NCBI GenBank assembly: GCA_936432065.2 | Contig: OW386293.2 | Location: 60,199,063 to 60,263,062 of the forward strand | Reading direction: 5' to 3' | DNA: 64,000 nt | Origin: Rutpela maculata | Lineage: Eukaryota > Arthropoda > Insecta > Coleoptera > Cerambycidae | Shown here: positions 21,855 through 36,299 of the stretch, one piece after another | Numbering within the stretch: position 1 is the first letter of the stretch | Layout: every line of letters starts with the position of its first letter | Made by a program: the position numbers and the translations under genes | The notes under the pieces: generated by a model | What the model was told of the DNA's origin: nothing | What the model saw: only the letters and a program-made list of their open reading frames with translations | The model's database searches: none

Positions 21855-22690
21855 ATTGTGATTAGTGTTGTTTCTTTGAAACTGATTTTTTTATTTTTTT
21901 ATACCTATTAAGTGCAAAATTAAAAATAAATAGTGATGGTAATGTCATTATGCAAAGATTTATGAAAAGGAGTTTATAGTGAGTTTGTTGGTGGACATTC
22001 ATCATACATTTAAATATCCTTTTTTGTGTAATAAACACTTTATCAGCATGTGCCGAGTTTCCCCAGAATATCAAACCATAGGACAGAATTGATTGTACCA
22101 ATCCAAAGTACGCATGCTGTAACACATCAACAGAAACAGTATCACGAATCTGTCTCATAACAAAGCAGGCAGTGCTTAATGTTTCAATCAGTTTATTAGT
22201 GTGATGCCTCCATGTCATTTTTTCATCTAAAGTAACATAAAGAAACTACATAGACATTACATGTTCCATAGTTTGGTTATTAATTGTGATATAAGGACTA
22301 TAGTCATGTTTATTATTTTTGGTCATAAACTGCATATATACTGTCTTTTTGGTATTTACTTGTAAACCATTACTTGAGCAACACATTTCAAAATCATCTG
22401 CTGAAAAGTTAGCTTGGTGTATTGTTTCATTTAGAGTATTTTTAGAAATAATGTTGCTATTATCTGCATATATAATCATTCTATCTGTGGACCGGCATGA
22501 TAGAGGCATATCATTTATGAATATTATAAAGAGTTAGGGGCCAAGTATCAAGCCTTGAGGTTCCCTCATGTTTACCGTTAGTGGTTCAGACATGCATTTG
22601 TCTAGAACTACTTGTTGCATTCTATCCTGTTAGTAGAATGCAATCCACTGGTCATCGACATATCAAATCAAATAACTCAGTTGTTATCTA
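21855..22690 (-). mobile_element. Non-LTR retrotransposon relic (RT and C-terminal part)
   Basis: Minus-strand frames give QWIAFY and REPQGLILGP near 22560, MIIYADNSNIISKN near 22470 (catalytic box YADN, second Asp lost), and a post-RT region ACFVMRQIRDTVSVDVLQHAYFG then SILSYGLIFWGNSA with QKRIFKCMM near 22010. The order and motifs match insect Jockey-like elements. The changed YADD box and the frame breaks show it is dead. It lies within the presumed intron downstream of the CAF-1 exon. Confidence 0.75.
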
Positions 22691-22800
22691 ACATTCAATG
22701 TGAACACGTTTCTTTTTGTCATCATTGGCCCTTTACTTTATTAATAACAGTCAATAAATAACTTTTATATTTCACATTTATATAAGTTAATCCAACTTAC

Positions 22801-23114
22801 TCAGTCAAATCGTCCATTGTAAAAATCAATGTTGCATTAAGTATTTTCTTACAATCTTCGGCCTCAAAATGTCCAGATGGAATGACAAGTAATGATCCAT
22901 CAGGAGAAAAGTGCAATCTCCGATAAAAAGACTTGAATGTATCGTCATGGAAATATTTAACATCTTTTTTGTATAAGTAATGGTTAGATGGTACAGGTAA
23001 TTGTCCTTTGTGTATTCGAGCTTTAATCTGTTTTCCACTTGTATCAAAAATTCTACAAATTCTATCTGTGCTAATAGTCGCTATTATTTGGCTTTTTGGA
23101 TCCCAGGCAACACC
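22801..23114 (-). CDS. CHAF1B: Chromatin assembly factor 1 subunit B (CAF-1 p60), single internal exon
   Basis: This 314-bp exon is open through 104 codons plus two bases. It begins GVAWDPKSQIIATISTDR, a WD40 repeat, and continues with YFHDDTFKSFYRRLHFSP then DGSLLVIPSG and NATLIFTMDDL. The FHDD-x-KSF-x-RRL-x-FxPDGSLL signature is specific to CAF-1 p60, the WD40 subunit of the complex that deposits H3-H4 behind replication forks in the nucleus. The acceptor is TTCTAG|GGTGTT at 23115/23114 and the donor GACTGA|GTAAGT at 22801/22800, both good. Conservation without stops in a region of dead transposons argues that it is a functional exon. No neighbouring exon was found, so its introns must be long and full of transposons, or the exon is a stranded copy. 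Confidence 0.88.
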
Positions 23115-23437
23115 CTAGAATAGATTTTTTGTAGTTACACATAAGAACTTATAAAAAAAAACTGCACTTAGCAAAGATTAGAGAGAGATACAGAAATATA
23201 CTTTATTGTTAGAAGAATACAAACTCTTGTTGACAAAGTTTTTCTTTTTAAACAATTAAATAGTATAATATAAAAATTTTAAAGTTTACACATATACATG
23301 TATCAAATATTTTACAGACATGTATTTACTTTAAAATGTATCGTCAAAGTGTTGTATAAATTAAAATTCCTATTATATAAAACGTATAAGAAACACATGG
23401 TACACATATCAAACAAACATTTTAATAATCTTTTATA
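23115..23437. other. Intron-like sequence upstream of the CAF-1 exon
   Basis: AT-rich, no other exon recognised; ends at the TA site of the mariner element. Confidence 0.5.
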
Positions 23438-25100
23438 CAATGTGTCCACGGCAAAGCGGTATTATAGGTATAAATGACAATTTTTTTTAGATTACAAACA
23501 CAATTTTTTGTATTCTGCTCTTGCTTCACCCAAAAACTATTTTTAGTATCTTAGACTTTAAAAAATTTAGAAGCTTAAAAATAAAAATCGCATCAGGTAA
23601 AGTGCCTTTTCTGTGCAAAATATTGAAAAATTTTATTAGAAAAACTTGCTCAGAATTAAAAAATATGACGTACCAAATATGCCATGGAAATAAAAATAAA
23701 AGTGATCCGTCTTTGTGTCAGAATAATTTATTGTTTGTATTAAAAATGTCAATTTTACAAGAAAATGTTTATTTAGTACTATGCTATGGCACTGGCGAAT
23801 CTAGCATTAAAAATGTGATTTCGAAGTTTAATGAAAAGTTTCCGAATATCGTCCTAACGACACAAAAGGCATGGAGAATTGTAAAATGGAAATGGAAATG
23901 TAAATAAGCAGACTAGGCCAAAGAAATAGTACAATGAAGATGATGCAGCAACACTATTAGCGATGGATTCTCTCAGAGAAAATCCAAAATTATCTTTAAG
24001 AAAGTGAGCTAATGATACAGGGATACCTAAGTAAATTGTTAATTTGTAAAATATTCAAAGAAAACAAAGTTTTTGCATTCAAACCAAGATTTCGACATAA
24101 TTTTGAGTACGGTGATGAAAATAAGCGTTTATACTTTTGTATGTTAATGAGGGAAAAATTTGCAGAAGACCGTTTTTTTCATCAACATATCATTTTCTCT
24201 GATGAAGCAACTTTTACCACCAATGGTGTTGTGTCTAGTCAGAATTGCCGCTACTGGAGTGATACAAACCCAAATTTTAGAATTGTTACAGGTAGTCAAT
24301 ATTCTAAAAGCGTTAATGTTTGGTGTGCAATATTCTACAATGGTATAATCGGACCATACTTCATTGATGGTAAACTGAATCAGAATAAATATTTAAATCT
24401 ATTGGAAACATTTTTTCAAGAATATACCTTGCCACTGGACGAAAGAGCACATTTGTATTTTCAGCAAGATGGTTGTTCAGCCCACAGCACACAAATAGTA
24501 AGGAATTGGCTGAATAATAATTTTGCAGAAAAGTGGATTTGGATCCTTTCCGTATCCACCCAAATCACCTGATTTGACTATTTGCGATTTTTATTTATGG
24601 GGTCACCTGAAGCAAATTGTTTATTTCTATGATTTAACAACGGATGTAAATGTATTGAAAGAGAATTACAAATGCTATAAATTCAATTTACCTTCAAGCC
24701 ATTCAAAATAGCTAAGAATTTAAGAACAGAGTTGAGATGTGTGCTGAAAATGGAAGAACATGGGTAGAATAAATGAATTTAAATTATCATTACAATAATA
24801 TTAAAAAAAATTAAAATTTTATAAATAAAAAAATGTTTAGTTCTGTAATTTGGTACGTCATATTTTTTAATTCTGAGCAAGTTTTTTCTAATAAAATTTT
24901 TCAATATTTCGCACAGAAAAGACACTTTACCTGATGTGATTTTTATTTTTAAGCTGTTACCAGCCCTCTATACATTTTTTAAAGTCCAAGATACTAAAAA
25001 TAGTTTTTGGGTGAGGCAAGAGCAGAATAACAAAAATTGTTTCTAATCGAAGAAAAATTGTCATTTACACCTATAATACTGCTTTGCCGTGGACACATTG
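23438..25100 (+). mobile_element. Tc1/mariner-type DNA transposon with long inverted repeats
   Basis: Ends are CAATGTGTCCACGGCAAAG and its complement CTTTGCCGTGGACACATTG, flanked by TA (23436-23437 and 25101-25102). Inverted repeats of roughly 250 bp (23438-23690 and 24850-25100) share segments such as TTTTTAGTATCTT and AAATATGACGTACC. The body is 1,663 bp and carries one plus-strand transposase remnant. The copy lies in the presumed intron upstream of the CAF-1 exon. Confidence 0.9.
23748..24712 (+). pseudogene. IS630/Tc1/mariner superfamily DDE transposase, broken
   Basis: The N-terminal helix-turn-helix region reads YLVLCYGTGESSIKNVISKF and IVLTTQKAWRIVKW (23764-23900). After several frame breaks (about 23905-24040), a 186-codon frame (24012-24572) carries HIIFSDEATFTTNG (first catalytic Asp), RYWSDTNPN, VNVWCAIFYNGIIGPYFIDG and YFQQDGCSAHS (second catalytic Asp). 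A further frameshift near 24535 leads to PYPPKSPDLTICDFYLWGHL, with the third acidic residue in the DFxLWG context. Such enzymes cut and paste DNA at TA sites. At least three frame changes make it inactive. Confidence 0.85.
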
Positions 25101-25107
25101 TATTTTT

Positions 25108-25330
25108 ACATTCAAATATATCATTGTAGTATTCTTGCGAATTATAATAAAATCAATAAGCAAATTTTTTTACTGCTATCCTGAAATCCTGATTGGAGAT
25201 TATGCTTTTAAAGTGATTCGGTAGGTGATTATTTTCTTTAGATTTTATAGAGGCCTAATGAGGCTAAATATTATTATATAGTCTATCGGAATTAGCATTT
25301 TTGGTCGATATTTTTAGTGCAGCAATGTGA
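25108..25330 (-). mobile_element. LINE C-terminal coding scrap
   Basis: The minus strand near 25220-25150 reads HLPNHFKSIISNQDFRIAVK, the common C-terminal signature (NxLPxxxK...FK..VK) of Jockey-like RT proteins, followed by a decayed tail. It resembles YNHLPNHLKLTNNVAAFKNK of the element at 26246-26734. Confidence 0.5.
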
Positions 25331-25441
25331 CCTATACCAAATTCAAGGTTTTTACATTAGAAACAAAACTGTCACAACCCGCAGTCGACAATGTATACAA
25401 TTTTCCTTTAGTAGTGGGTTTTCCCGTGTGAGCACGCTGAG

Positions 25442-25662
25442 GATGCTTTTGCACTTTTGCACTTTTCTTCGGTATTTTGAGCATAAACGATGCATTTTTA
25501 TGAAAAATTACGACAGGTCAAAATTTATAAAAAAAACAAAAACAAAAAAAAACAAAAGTTTTATCGCTAGAAAATTTTCCGCTCATCAACTTTTGCCTGT
25601 TGTTATTTTTCATAGAATGCATCGTTTGTGCTCAAAATACAGAAGAAAAGTGCAAAAGCATA
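25442..25662. repeat. Small foldback repeat (~220 bp)
   Basis: Left arm GATGCTTTTGCACTTTT...ATTTTGAGCATAAACGATGC is mirrored by GCATCGTTTGTGCTCAAAAT...AAAAGTGCAAAAGCAT on the right, with an A-rich loop near 25530-25570. Probably a MITE; the ORF across it is an artefact. Confidence 0.75.
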
Positions 25663-25705
25663 TATGTTACGGTTCACGGTTCACATGAATGACTTTTTAA
25701 AAAAG

Positions 25706-28505
25706 ATTTATTTATTTAATGGAGCCAACGTTGGCTCTTGGAGAAGGAATAATACAATAATTAGAAGTGTTTCATTCTAAGTGAGTTTAATAACTGATTT
25801 TACAAAGCATGTCTAGTCGTATTTATAACATACAGAACCTGAGTAAGCAAAATATAGAACAAAGGTGAATCCAATAATAACGAAAATAACAAAAAACCCT
25901 GGCATACTACCCTTACAACTAGGACAAACTTCTATAAGTAATGACTACTGGAACTATGTACACATAAATGACTTGACACCAATAATAGACGAATTTAAAT
26001 TAATTCAGGAATATTATTTATTCCTCTAGGATCATTACAAAATGACATCAGTTCGTCTAAAAAACATACAAATCTTATAAAAGTTAAACTCTATAAGTGA
26101 CACAATAATAAAACATATTAAGATTTACACAAAAAATTACAAATCCAGTGGTAAGTAAACAAAGGACAGCAAAATTTTAAGAAGCCGCATTCCTGACAGT
26201 GAACCGGCACGGTTGAACCAGGAATCATCTCAGTCAAAGTTGATATTACTCAGAGAAGTCACATGTAAAGTATTCATCCAGGCTGTAGAAACTACATCTT
26301 ATTAATAGAGTTTTAACTTTATTCTTGAAGGCAGCTACATTGTTAGTAAGTTTAAGGTGATTAGGTAGGTGGTTATATATTTTTATTGGCAAAATATAGC
26401 TGCTATTTGCGGAGAGCGAAAGTCTGTGTTGTGGTAGACGCAGGTTATTACCGTAACGTAGGGTATAATTTGGCACGGCACTATCTGTTGTAGTGAATTT
26501 GTGTAGGCTGTTCCTGATGTAAATTACACATTGCAGAATGTATAATGAGATAATAGTGAGGATTTTAAGCTCCTTAAATAACTCACGACAAGAGTGTCTG
26601 CGTTCTTTAAACCTAATTGTGCATATTATTTTTTTTTGAGCTACCAACACCTTATTTATTCTCTTGGCATTGCCCCAACTGACTATACCATAGTTCAGAG
26701 CAGAGTTCACATATGCATTGTAATATGATAACAAAGTATTAATGTTGACGTAAGATCTGAGTCTCCAGATTACGAAGCAGTTAAGTGAGAGCTTTTTTAG
26801 GATGGCATCAATTTGAGGGTGTCAGGATAACCTACTATCCACCAAAACACATAAGAATTTGGTATTATGAGTCTGCCTAATACTCGAATCGACAGATCTA
26901 ACTAGAAGGCTGAAATCAGCTTCAGTAGTGCTGAAAACCATTAATTCTGTTTTTGAATTGTTTAGGAGGAGTTTATTAGCAATGCTATAGTTATGAGCAG
27001 TCATGGCACAAGCACTGGCTGCTTTACTTAACTTATCTAAATCATTTCCTGCTACAATTGCAGACATATCATCCGCAAATAATGATAATGAGCTGTCAGT
27101 AAGAACTTGAAAAGGGTTCATTATGTCATTTATGAAGACCAAAAAGAGAAAAGGGCCAAGGATACTCCCTTGTGGTACCCCCATAATGACCGGTTCCACG
27201 GTTGAGTGGTGTTCCCTACCCTCCGCCTTAAGTACAACCCTCTGTGAGATACGAAGATAGCCAACTATAAGCCAATCCCCTTACTCCATAATAATATAGT
27301 TTGTGCTTAAGTATGTCATGGTTAACTATGTCAAAAGCACGTGAGTAGTCAAAGTATAAACCCGCAACGCATTTGGTACTGTCTAAACTGCTGATTATAG
27401 AATTCACAGAAGTTAGGATAGCATCCTGCGTTGAACGACCGCTGCGAAAACCAAATGGGGCCTCAGTTAAAATTTTGCATTTATTAAAAAAGTTTAATAG
27501 TCTTGAATAAAAAGCTTTTTCATAAATTTTAGAGAAGACCGAAAGTAGGGATATTGGCCTCTAGTTCCCTATTAAGTCTTTTTCATTTTTTTTGTGAACT
27601 GGTATAATAAGTGAGGTTTTCAAGTGCTCTGGGAAGATTCCTTCCTCAAATGACTTATTGATTAAGTACGTTAACACCGGAGCAAGGAGTTCGGCAATAC
27701 ACAAGAGCAGAGAGCAAGGGACACCATCAGGTCCTGCAGAGCTCTTAACTGAAACTTCTTTCATTAACGCTAGGGTCTCATCACATGTGAAAGTTGATAA
27801 GAACATTGAATAACTATTCTGGTTCTGATTTAGATTGTATTTTAAGTGAGAGTTAGGATAATTATTTGAGCTGGTTAGTTGCTGATAAGGTAACAGTGCG
27901 TATTGAACTTATGAGCAGCAGTCCAATAATCCTGAATCACGGTCCCTGATTCGTCTTTAAAAGAGGTAGGGTAAGATTGATCTGGAGTCAAATTAACTTC
28001 ATTTTTTATAATCTGCCAGGCACATTTGGATTTGTTACTAGCATTAGAAAACAAATCATCATTGTATGCTTTTTTACGAGTTTTAATAGTATGTCTGTGT
28101 TCTTTTAGAAGCTGTTTATATTGGCCTTGCAATTCATTATCATTAATGTTCGCTTTATTGATAGTGGATAGAAGTCTAAGAGATACACTTCGTTTTATGA
28201 TGTCCTCATTTAGCCAAGGCTTGTTACATGTTTTATTATTGTTAACCTTTATCCTCTTGAGAGGGAAAGATAATTCTAGTCTTTCTACAAACCTGGACAG
28301 AAATATATCGTACTTCTCCGACGCATCTTTTCCCAGTAGAATCCCCTCCCAGGATTCAGAGGGATATTACTTTTAAAATTTGTGATATTGGTTTGATTGT
28401 TAAAAAACCTAGTGGAGACAGAATCAGGAGCCTCACGCGCCGCACACTGCAGGGGAACACAATCATCTGCATGAGATGATCGGAGAGGTGACTCACAACA
28501 ATTGC
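25706..28505 (-). mobile_element. Jockey-like non-LTR retrotransposon, 5'-truncated
   Basis: On the minus strand the order is intact. The end of an AP-type endonuclease (SDHLMQMIVF near 28480) is followed by the linker (NKPWLNEDIIKRSVSLRLL at about 28215), RT N-terminal motifs (SSAGPDGVPCSLLL near 27740), FGFRSGRSTQDAIL and FDYSRAFDIVNHDIL (27460-27310), MGVPQGSILGPFLF and SLFADDMSAIVAG (27180-27050), and the C-terminal region (ALNYGIVSWG, IICTIRFKERRHSCRE; 26734-26246). The 3' end is marked by a TAAATAAATAAAT tail at about 25706-25725. Four or more frame breaks (near 27870, 27560, 27200, 26810) disable it. It is the most complete of the Jockey-like relics here. Confidence 0.85.
26246..28400 (-). 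pseudogene. Reverse transcriptase polyprotein of the 25706-28505 element, broken
   Basis: The main reading blocks are 28400-27875 (linker after the endonuclease), 27806-27561 (RT motifs 0-1), 27560-27210 (RT motifs 2-4), 27199-26822 (motifs 5-7 with FADD) and 26734-26246 (connection/C-terminal). The catalytic FADD box is intact. Breaks between blocks are single indels or stops, not large deletions, so the relative age appears moderate. Confidence 0.75.
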
Positions 28506-29264
28506 AAAAGTTATAAACAAATGAAGATTGAAAAAATACAGTTTCGTTTTTTCAAATAACTCGAAGAATATTAATATTTAAGAAATTTTAAAGAAGGATT
28601 CTTAAAGAGGAAGAAATTTCCAATAAAAAAGTTCCAACTCCCGATACTCTATCTCTATTATTAATAATTTTAATTTAATGTTGAAAATAGAGCTCCGCGC
28701 GGCGAATACTAATCCGTTACGATGCTTTGAAAGCGGCTGTAATAAGTAAAAATATTTTTGTGTTATTAAATATTAATTTAAATGTTTAAAAAAAATATGG
28801 TATTATTTAGACACTTAAAGGAACAATGTCCCGTTGAAAAAAAATTGTTTCACCGATTTTTCATAAAATGAGTCTATTGTTAATTAACAAGTTTTTTTAG
28901 AGTTTGCGTTTATATTTTAAGTCAGATAATTGTTAAACAAAAGCCACGAAAATTGTTTCGCTACGTGGAGACTTTATGTCAACTATACTTTATGGGATTA
29001 TGACATTGCGATGCATTTACTTGTTATAGTCTATTAGTTATTAATTATTTAACCTAACAAAAAACTAAAAAATGAAAAAGTGAGGTTGAAAATTTTTTTT
29101 TGTTAATTTTAATTATTATTACTCTTTGTATATTAAAAAATACTATAACATTACATCAACTTTAAATTTTTATTGCTATTTGTTTATACAAGTACAGTTC
29201 TGAATTTAAAAAACTAAAATATCTCACATTTCCGAAGGTCAGCAGAAAAAATCATATGTTCAAC
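28506..29264. other. No gene recognised
   Basis: AT-rich sequence without coding motifs or clear repeats. Confidence 0.5.
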
Positions 29265-29267
29265 ACG

Positions 29268-29344
29268 TTAGAAAAGTGTTTTTTTCCATATGCGACGTAT
29301 TTTTTACTATGCCTAATAAGAAGAAAAACACTTTTCCTAACTTG
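29268..29344. repeat. 77-bp imperfect palindrome
   Basis: TTAGAAAAGTGTTTTT at the left pairs with AAAAACACTTTTCCTAA at the right around an AT-rich loop; likely a very short MITE or hairpin. Confidence 0.6.
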
Positions 29345-29349
29345 TTGCA

Positions 29350-29407
29350 CAAATAGCTATTTCATAAAAAGTCTTTATCAAAGAACGTTTATAGTCTAAT
29401 GGGGGCC
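29350..29407. mobile_element. Truncated end of a second MITE copy
   Basis: AAAGTCTTTATCAAAGAACG followed by TTTATAGTCTAATGGGGGCC and TTA matches the right end of the MITE at 29465-29653; only this end is present. Confidence 0.65.
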
Positions 29408-29464
29408 TTACTCAAATTGTATAAAAATTGGTCTGAAAATTGAACAAACATCACAAGGCTCTAA

Positions 29465-29653
29465 GGCCCCCATTAGACTATAAAAGTTATTTAACAAGGA
29501 TCTTTTATAAAAGATATTTTTATATTTTATATTTTTATAATACTTTATAAAATATGGTTGATATTTTATAAAATTATAAAATTTGGTCTATTACACCATC
29601 ACATTTCTCATAAAAGATCTTTGTCAAAGAATTTTTATAATCTAATGTGGGCC
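29465..29653. mobile_element. 189-bp MITE flanked by TAA
   Basis: Starts GGCCCCCATTAGACTATAAA and ends TTTATAATCTAATGTGGGCC. Inverted repeats of about 55 bp extend into AACAAGGATCTTTTATAAAAG. TAA is present on each side (29462-29464, 29654-29656). The 3-bp TWA duplication fits the PIF/Harbinger group, but the assignment rests only on ends and flanks. Confidence 0.75.
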
Positions 29654-29656
29654 TAA

Positions 29657-32750
<3,094 letters not shown>

Positions 32751-32756
32751 GAGGGA

Positions 32757-33245
32757 CTAATCTCTCAAAACTTCGAATTGGACCTCGGATTGGACAAACG
32801 TGCATTGGTTCATCTTAGGAGAGCAAGATGCAACGGATGCGAAGGGGACAGAGCTTGCAGAAGGAAGTATCTTGTGCCACTTATATGCCAGAGAATCGTA
32901 CAAGTATTTGGGTGTTGAGCACCTCCGGTCAAAAAGTGTAAATAGTAAAAAACTTTACAACTGTCAGAGACGAAGGCATCTGCAAGAAACATGTCGGTCA
33001 TCAACGATATATCTCCACTCCTTTGGGATAGTGGCAGAGCGAGCTGCGCCGATGTGGGCTGCGAGTTTTACGAGTGCTGTACTATCATTTATGGTGTACG
33101 TATGGGACAGATGAGACACCTGTGCTGTCAGATGCCCCGGAGGATATTGAGTTAGTTGTGTGGAATGAGCAGTGCCAGATTTATTGGAAATACTCTTTTC
33201 CCAACGTCAGACAAATGGAATTCAACAACCGTGCTACGCGCTCGC
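32757..33245 (+). mobile_element. R4/Dong-like fragment with internal deletion
   Basis: Plus-strand frames read ELDLGLDKRALVHLRRARC then ESYKYLGVEHLRS and LHSFGIVAE, equivalent to about 57965-58270 of the intact element. They then jump to VLYYHLWCTYGTDETPVL and IYWKYSFPNVRQMEFNN, equivalent to about 58975-59120. So ~700 bp between the two parts is deleted. Similarity to the intact copy is high enough to place it in the same family, but frames are broken. Confidence 0.75.
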
Positions 33246-33249
33246 CATC

Positions 33250-34920
33250 ATGTATTGAATCTTGAACCTAAAATGCTTAGGTGGAAATTAGGGATATCTT
33301 TTCTCTGCGCGTTAGGCAAGAAAATCATTCGACCTAAGAGATTTATCGAAGAAAATAACACCTCAGTTCCATTCGTGCTCTACAGAGGAAGATAAATTCT
33401 ACCGTTAAATTCACCAAACGCGGAATAATATTTTGGAAGGAAATATACGGGAATGCTGCTATGGTGCAGGATACTACAATTTTAGATTCCTTTGACAAAT
33501 ATTGTGACCAACAGTTAAGACTGGATGAGGACTGCTGCCCTGTAACTGTAGAAGAGACTGGCAGTGCGTTAAATGTCAATGAAATTTCTCCGCATCTGGC
33601 GTCGACGAACAATATGTCCATGCTAGAGGATTTACCTAATTTTTAATAGTACCGTGCAGACTCCACAATGGCTTGTCGAACTGTTTCGATCCCAAAAGAT
33701 GGTGACTTGTCTTGTCTGTGTCAAAGAACGACAGACCTATCATTTGTCTCAACACGATGAACAAGATCTTTACTAGTATAATCAATAGGCTCTCTTTAGG
33801 ACGTAAATATGAACACAGAGGTGCAAAGAGGGAAGTAAGAGGTTACAAAGACAACTTTCTTGCAGACCGGGATGCCATTTACTACAAGCCTAATCTTTCT
33901 GTTGCTTTTGTGGATTATGCTAAGGCATTTGATACTACCTCTCATGCTCTAATATATCGTCGATGAGAGGCCTAAAAATCCATCCTAACATACTTAGATG
34001 CATTGTAGAGTTATTTTCACTCTGGAAAAGAACTTTTCTGCACCATCTGGAAAAAAATGGTATCTGCAGATTGTGTGAACTACAGAAGAGGAATTTTTCC
34101 AGGAGGCTTTTTAAGTTCTCTTATTATTCTGCATCACACTATTAACTCTCTTAATTGAGTTTAGAAAGAGAGATGTTATAAATCCGGATCGCCTAATAGA
34201 AGAGAAGATAAAATCACTCACCTCTCCTGTATAGGTGATCTTAAGTTATACGCAATCAGTAAAAAGGATCTACAACTATCACTAGAGACCATATCAATAT
34301 ATCATCATTATCGATCGCAATGACCTTGGGTTGGAGAAAGCTCACCGCCGTTTTTCATATACCCAGAGGAAAATCGAACGGTGTAAGTGAAGACGCCCAA
34401 CTGGTGGAAAGCAGTATTATAAAACATCCTAGTGAGACTGAATCCTATAAATTCATAGGTGTCTCCTAAAGAGGACTTCAGGCCACAACTTTAGTAAAAG
34501 AGATTCTCCGTAATAGATACAAAACGCTAGTTAGACGCGTATGAAAGTCGCAACTCTCTGGAAAACAAAATGTCTACGACAAATGTGCTCATTTCGTGTC
34601 CTTCGATGGACGATAAATGATACCGACGCTAGAAACCAGGAAAAATATGAATTTGTGTCGAGGACTACACCCAAGATGTCTGTAAGACAGAATAACACTG
34701 AATACAGTTATTCCAACACTTAGAAGTAACGACACAACTAGCAAAAAGGATTACGATACCTGAAAATGGAAACAAAGGAGCGTTCTTATTTAGAACAGCT
34801 CTAAAAACTGCTAATAAAGATAGACTACCAGAGCTCATACCTGTTGTTTGGGATGAGACTGAAATGCCACAATTCCCCTACTACTTCGGACAGATTATCG
34901 TAATGATGGTTGATAGTGAA
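33250..34920 (+). mobile_element. Second R4/Dong-like relic, more divergent
   Basis: Order follows the intact element: pre-RT region (RGIIFWKEIYGNAAM near 33425), RT motifs (KNDRPIICLNTMNKIFTSII near 33720; KPNLSVAFVDYAKAFDTTSH near 33890), then frame-broken palm and thumb pieces (GDLKLYAISKKDLQ near 34232; SEDAQLVESSIIKHP near 34390), RRVxKSQLSGKQN near 34545 and KGAFLFRTALKTANKD near 34775. The sequence ends with ELIPVVWDETEMPQFPYY near 34840. The RLE domain is absent. Many stops. It is a separate lineage from the fragment just upstream. Confidence 0.65.
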
Positions 34921-34994
34921 TAATAATAGTTTGAGCTTCCGACTTACTTGATTTTTATATAGAATTATTCAAATTTCGAACTTTTACATTCTTA

Positions 34995-36290
34995 TTATCT
35001 AACTAGCTGATGCCCGCGACTTCGTCCGTGTGGAATTAAGAACATTGCCATTCTAACCCACTGCACATCCACTGCATTTAAGGAAACCCACTACGCATCC
35101 ACAGTACTCGGGGAAACCCATCGCGCATCCATAGTACTCGAGGAAACCCATTACGCACCCATATTACGCGAGGAAACCCACTGCGCATCCAGAGTGCTCA
35201 AGGAAATCCACAGCGCATCCAAAGTGCTCGAGGAAACCCACTGCGCATCCAAAGTGCTCGGGAAAACCCACTGCGAATCCTTAGTACTCGGAGAAACCCA
35301 CTGCGCATCCATATTAGCCGAGGAAACCCACTCCGCATCTACTTATAGTACTCGAGGAAACCCACTGCACATCCATAGCACTCGAAAAAGCCCACTGCGC
35401 ATCCTTAGTTCTCGGGGAAATCCACTGCGCAGCATCCTTAGTACTCGGAGAAACCCAATGCGCATCGCAATTTGTCTATTTTTGAGCGAATTAAATGAAA
35501 AAAATAATTAATCTAATCGACAATAGAGAACATGGGTGGGTATGTGTCAAATTTAATTCTTAAACACATCCCTCTCCATGTTCACCCGCTGGGGGGGGGT
35601 CTCTTTTTGAAAACCGTCGAATACGTGTCTCCTTATTTACCCAGAAGAGCCCGTCGCTGGAATATAGCGTTTCTGACTTACGCGATTTTAGAGATACGGG
35701 TACCCTATAGATCATCTCCCACCCACCCCCGTTCACCCTTTCAAAAAGTTAAAATAGAAATTTCGTCTTACTCGTGTCTAATACATTCCAATAAAGAGTA
35801 TTTCTGCCAAATTTCACGCTTCTAGGTCTAACCGTTTCCGAAAAGCTTAAAAACCTTCCCCTCCCCGTTCACCCTTTCGGGGGTCCCTTTTTGGAAACCA
35901 TCTAATACGTCTTCTTATTTCTTCAGAAGAGTCCATCGCTCGAATAATCACGTTTCTGACTTACGCGATTTCAAAAACACGGGTTAGCTTTAAACCATCT
36001 ACCACCCCTTTAAAATGAAAATCGAAATTTCGTCTTACATGTATCCAATAGTTATTCCCTATTCCATTTATGCCTGATATACAAAAAAAAATTTCTGTAT
36101 TTCACGCATCTAGATCTAACCGTTTCCGAAAAAGTCTATCGATCCCTTTTTCACCCTCTTAGAGGTAGAATTTCGAAAAATCCCTTCTTAGTGGTTGCCT
36201 ACGTCATTCAAGGAACCTCTAAGCAATATTTGAAGTTTCTAGACCCAGCGTCAGCGATTTGAGTCAGTCAGCCAGTCAGGGTATTGTTTT
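34995..36290. repeat. Unclassified interspersed repeat containing a minisatellite
   Basis: Starts CTGATGCCCGCGACTTCGTC, a sequence that recurs at the ends of abundant insect repeats. After the minisatellite it contains two tandem-related blocks (about 35560-35850 and 35850-36150) sharing TTCACCC, TACGCGATTT and TCTAACCGTTTCCGAAAA. It ends in CAGTCAGCCAGTCAGGG near 36266-36282. No coding region. Confidence 0.5.
35056..35466 (+). repeat. 30-bp minisatellite array, about 13 units
   Basis: Consensus contains CTCGAGGAAACCCACTGCGC followed by ATCCATAGTA. Units are 30 bp (10 codons), so one frame (35194-35511) stays open with a repeating ETHCAS pattern. That is a by-product of unit length rather than evidence for a protein. 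One unit near 35338-35371 has 4 extra bases. Confidence 0.9.
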
Positions 36291-36299
36291 ATATGTATT

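Noticed and set aside
22826..23047. Minus-strand 73-residue ORF beginning MIQVENRLKL
   Set aside because: Wrong frame: the true coding frame of this stretch is the CAF-1 p60 exon, which has no Met start because it is internal.
25317..25688. 123-residue Arg/Lys-rich ORF
   Set aside because: Spans a small foldback repeat; complementary arms and an A-rich loop explain the sequence.
34995..35470. CRISPR-like array
   Set aside because: The 30-bp units are contiguous, with no unique spacers; it is a minisatellite in a eukaryotic genome.
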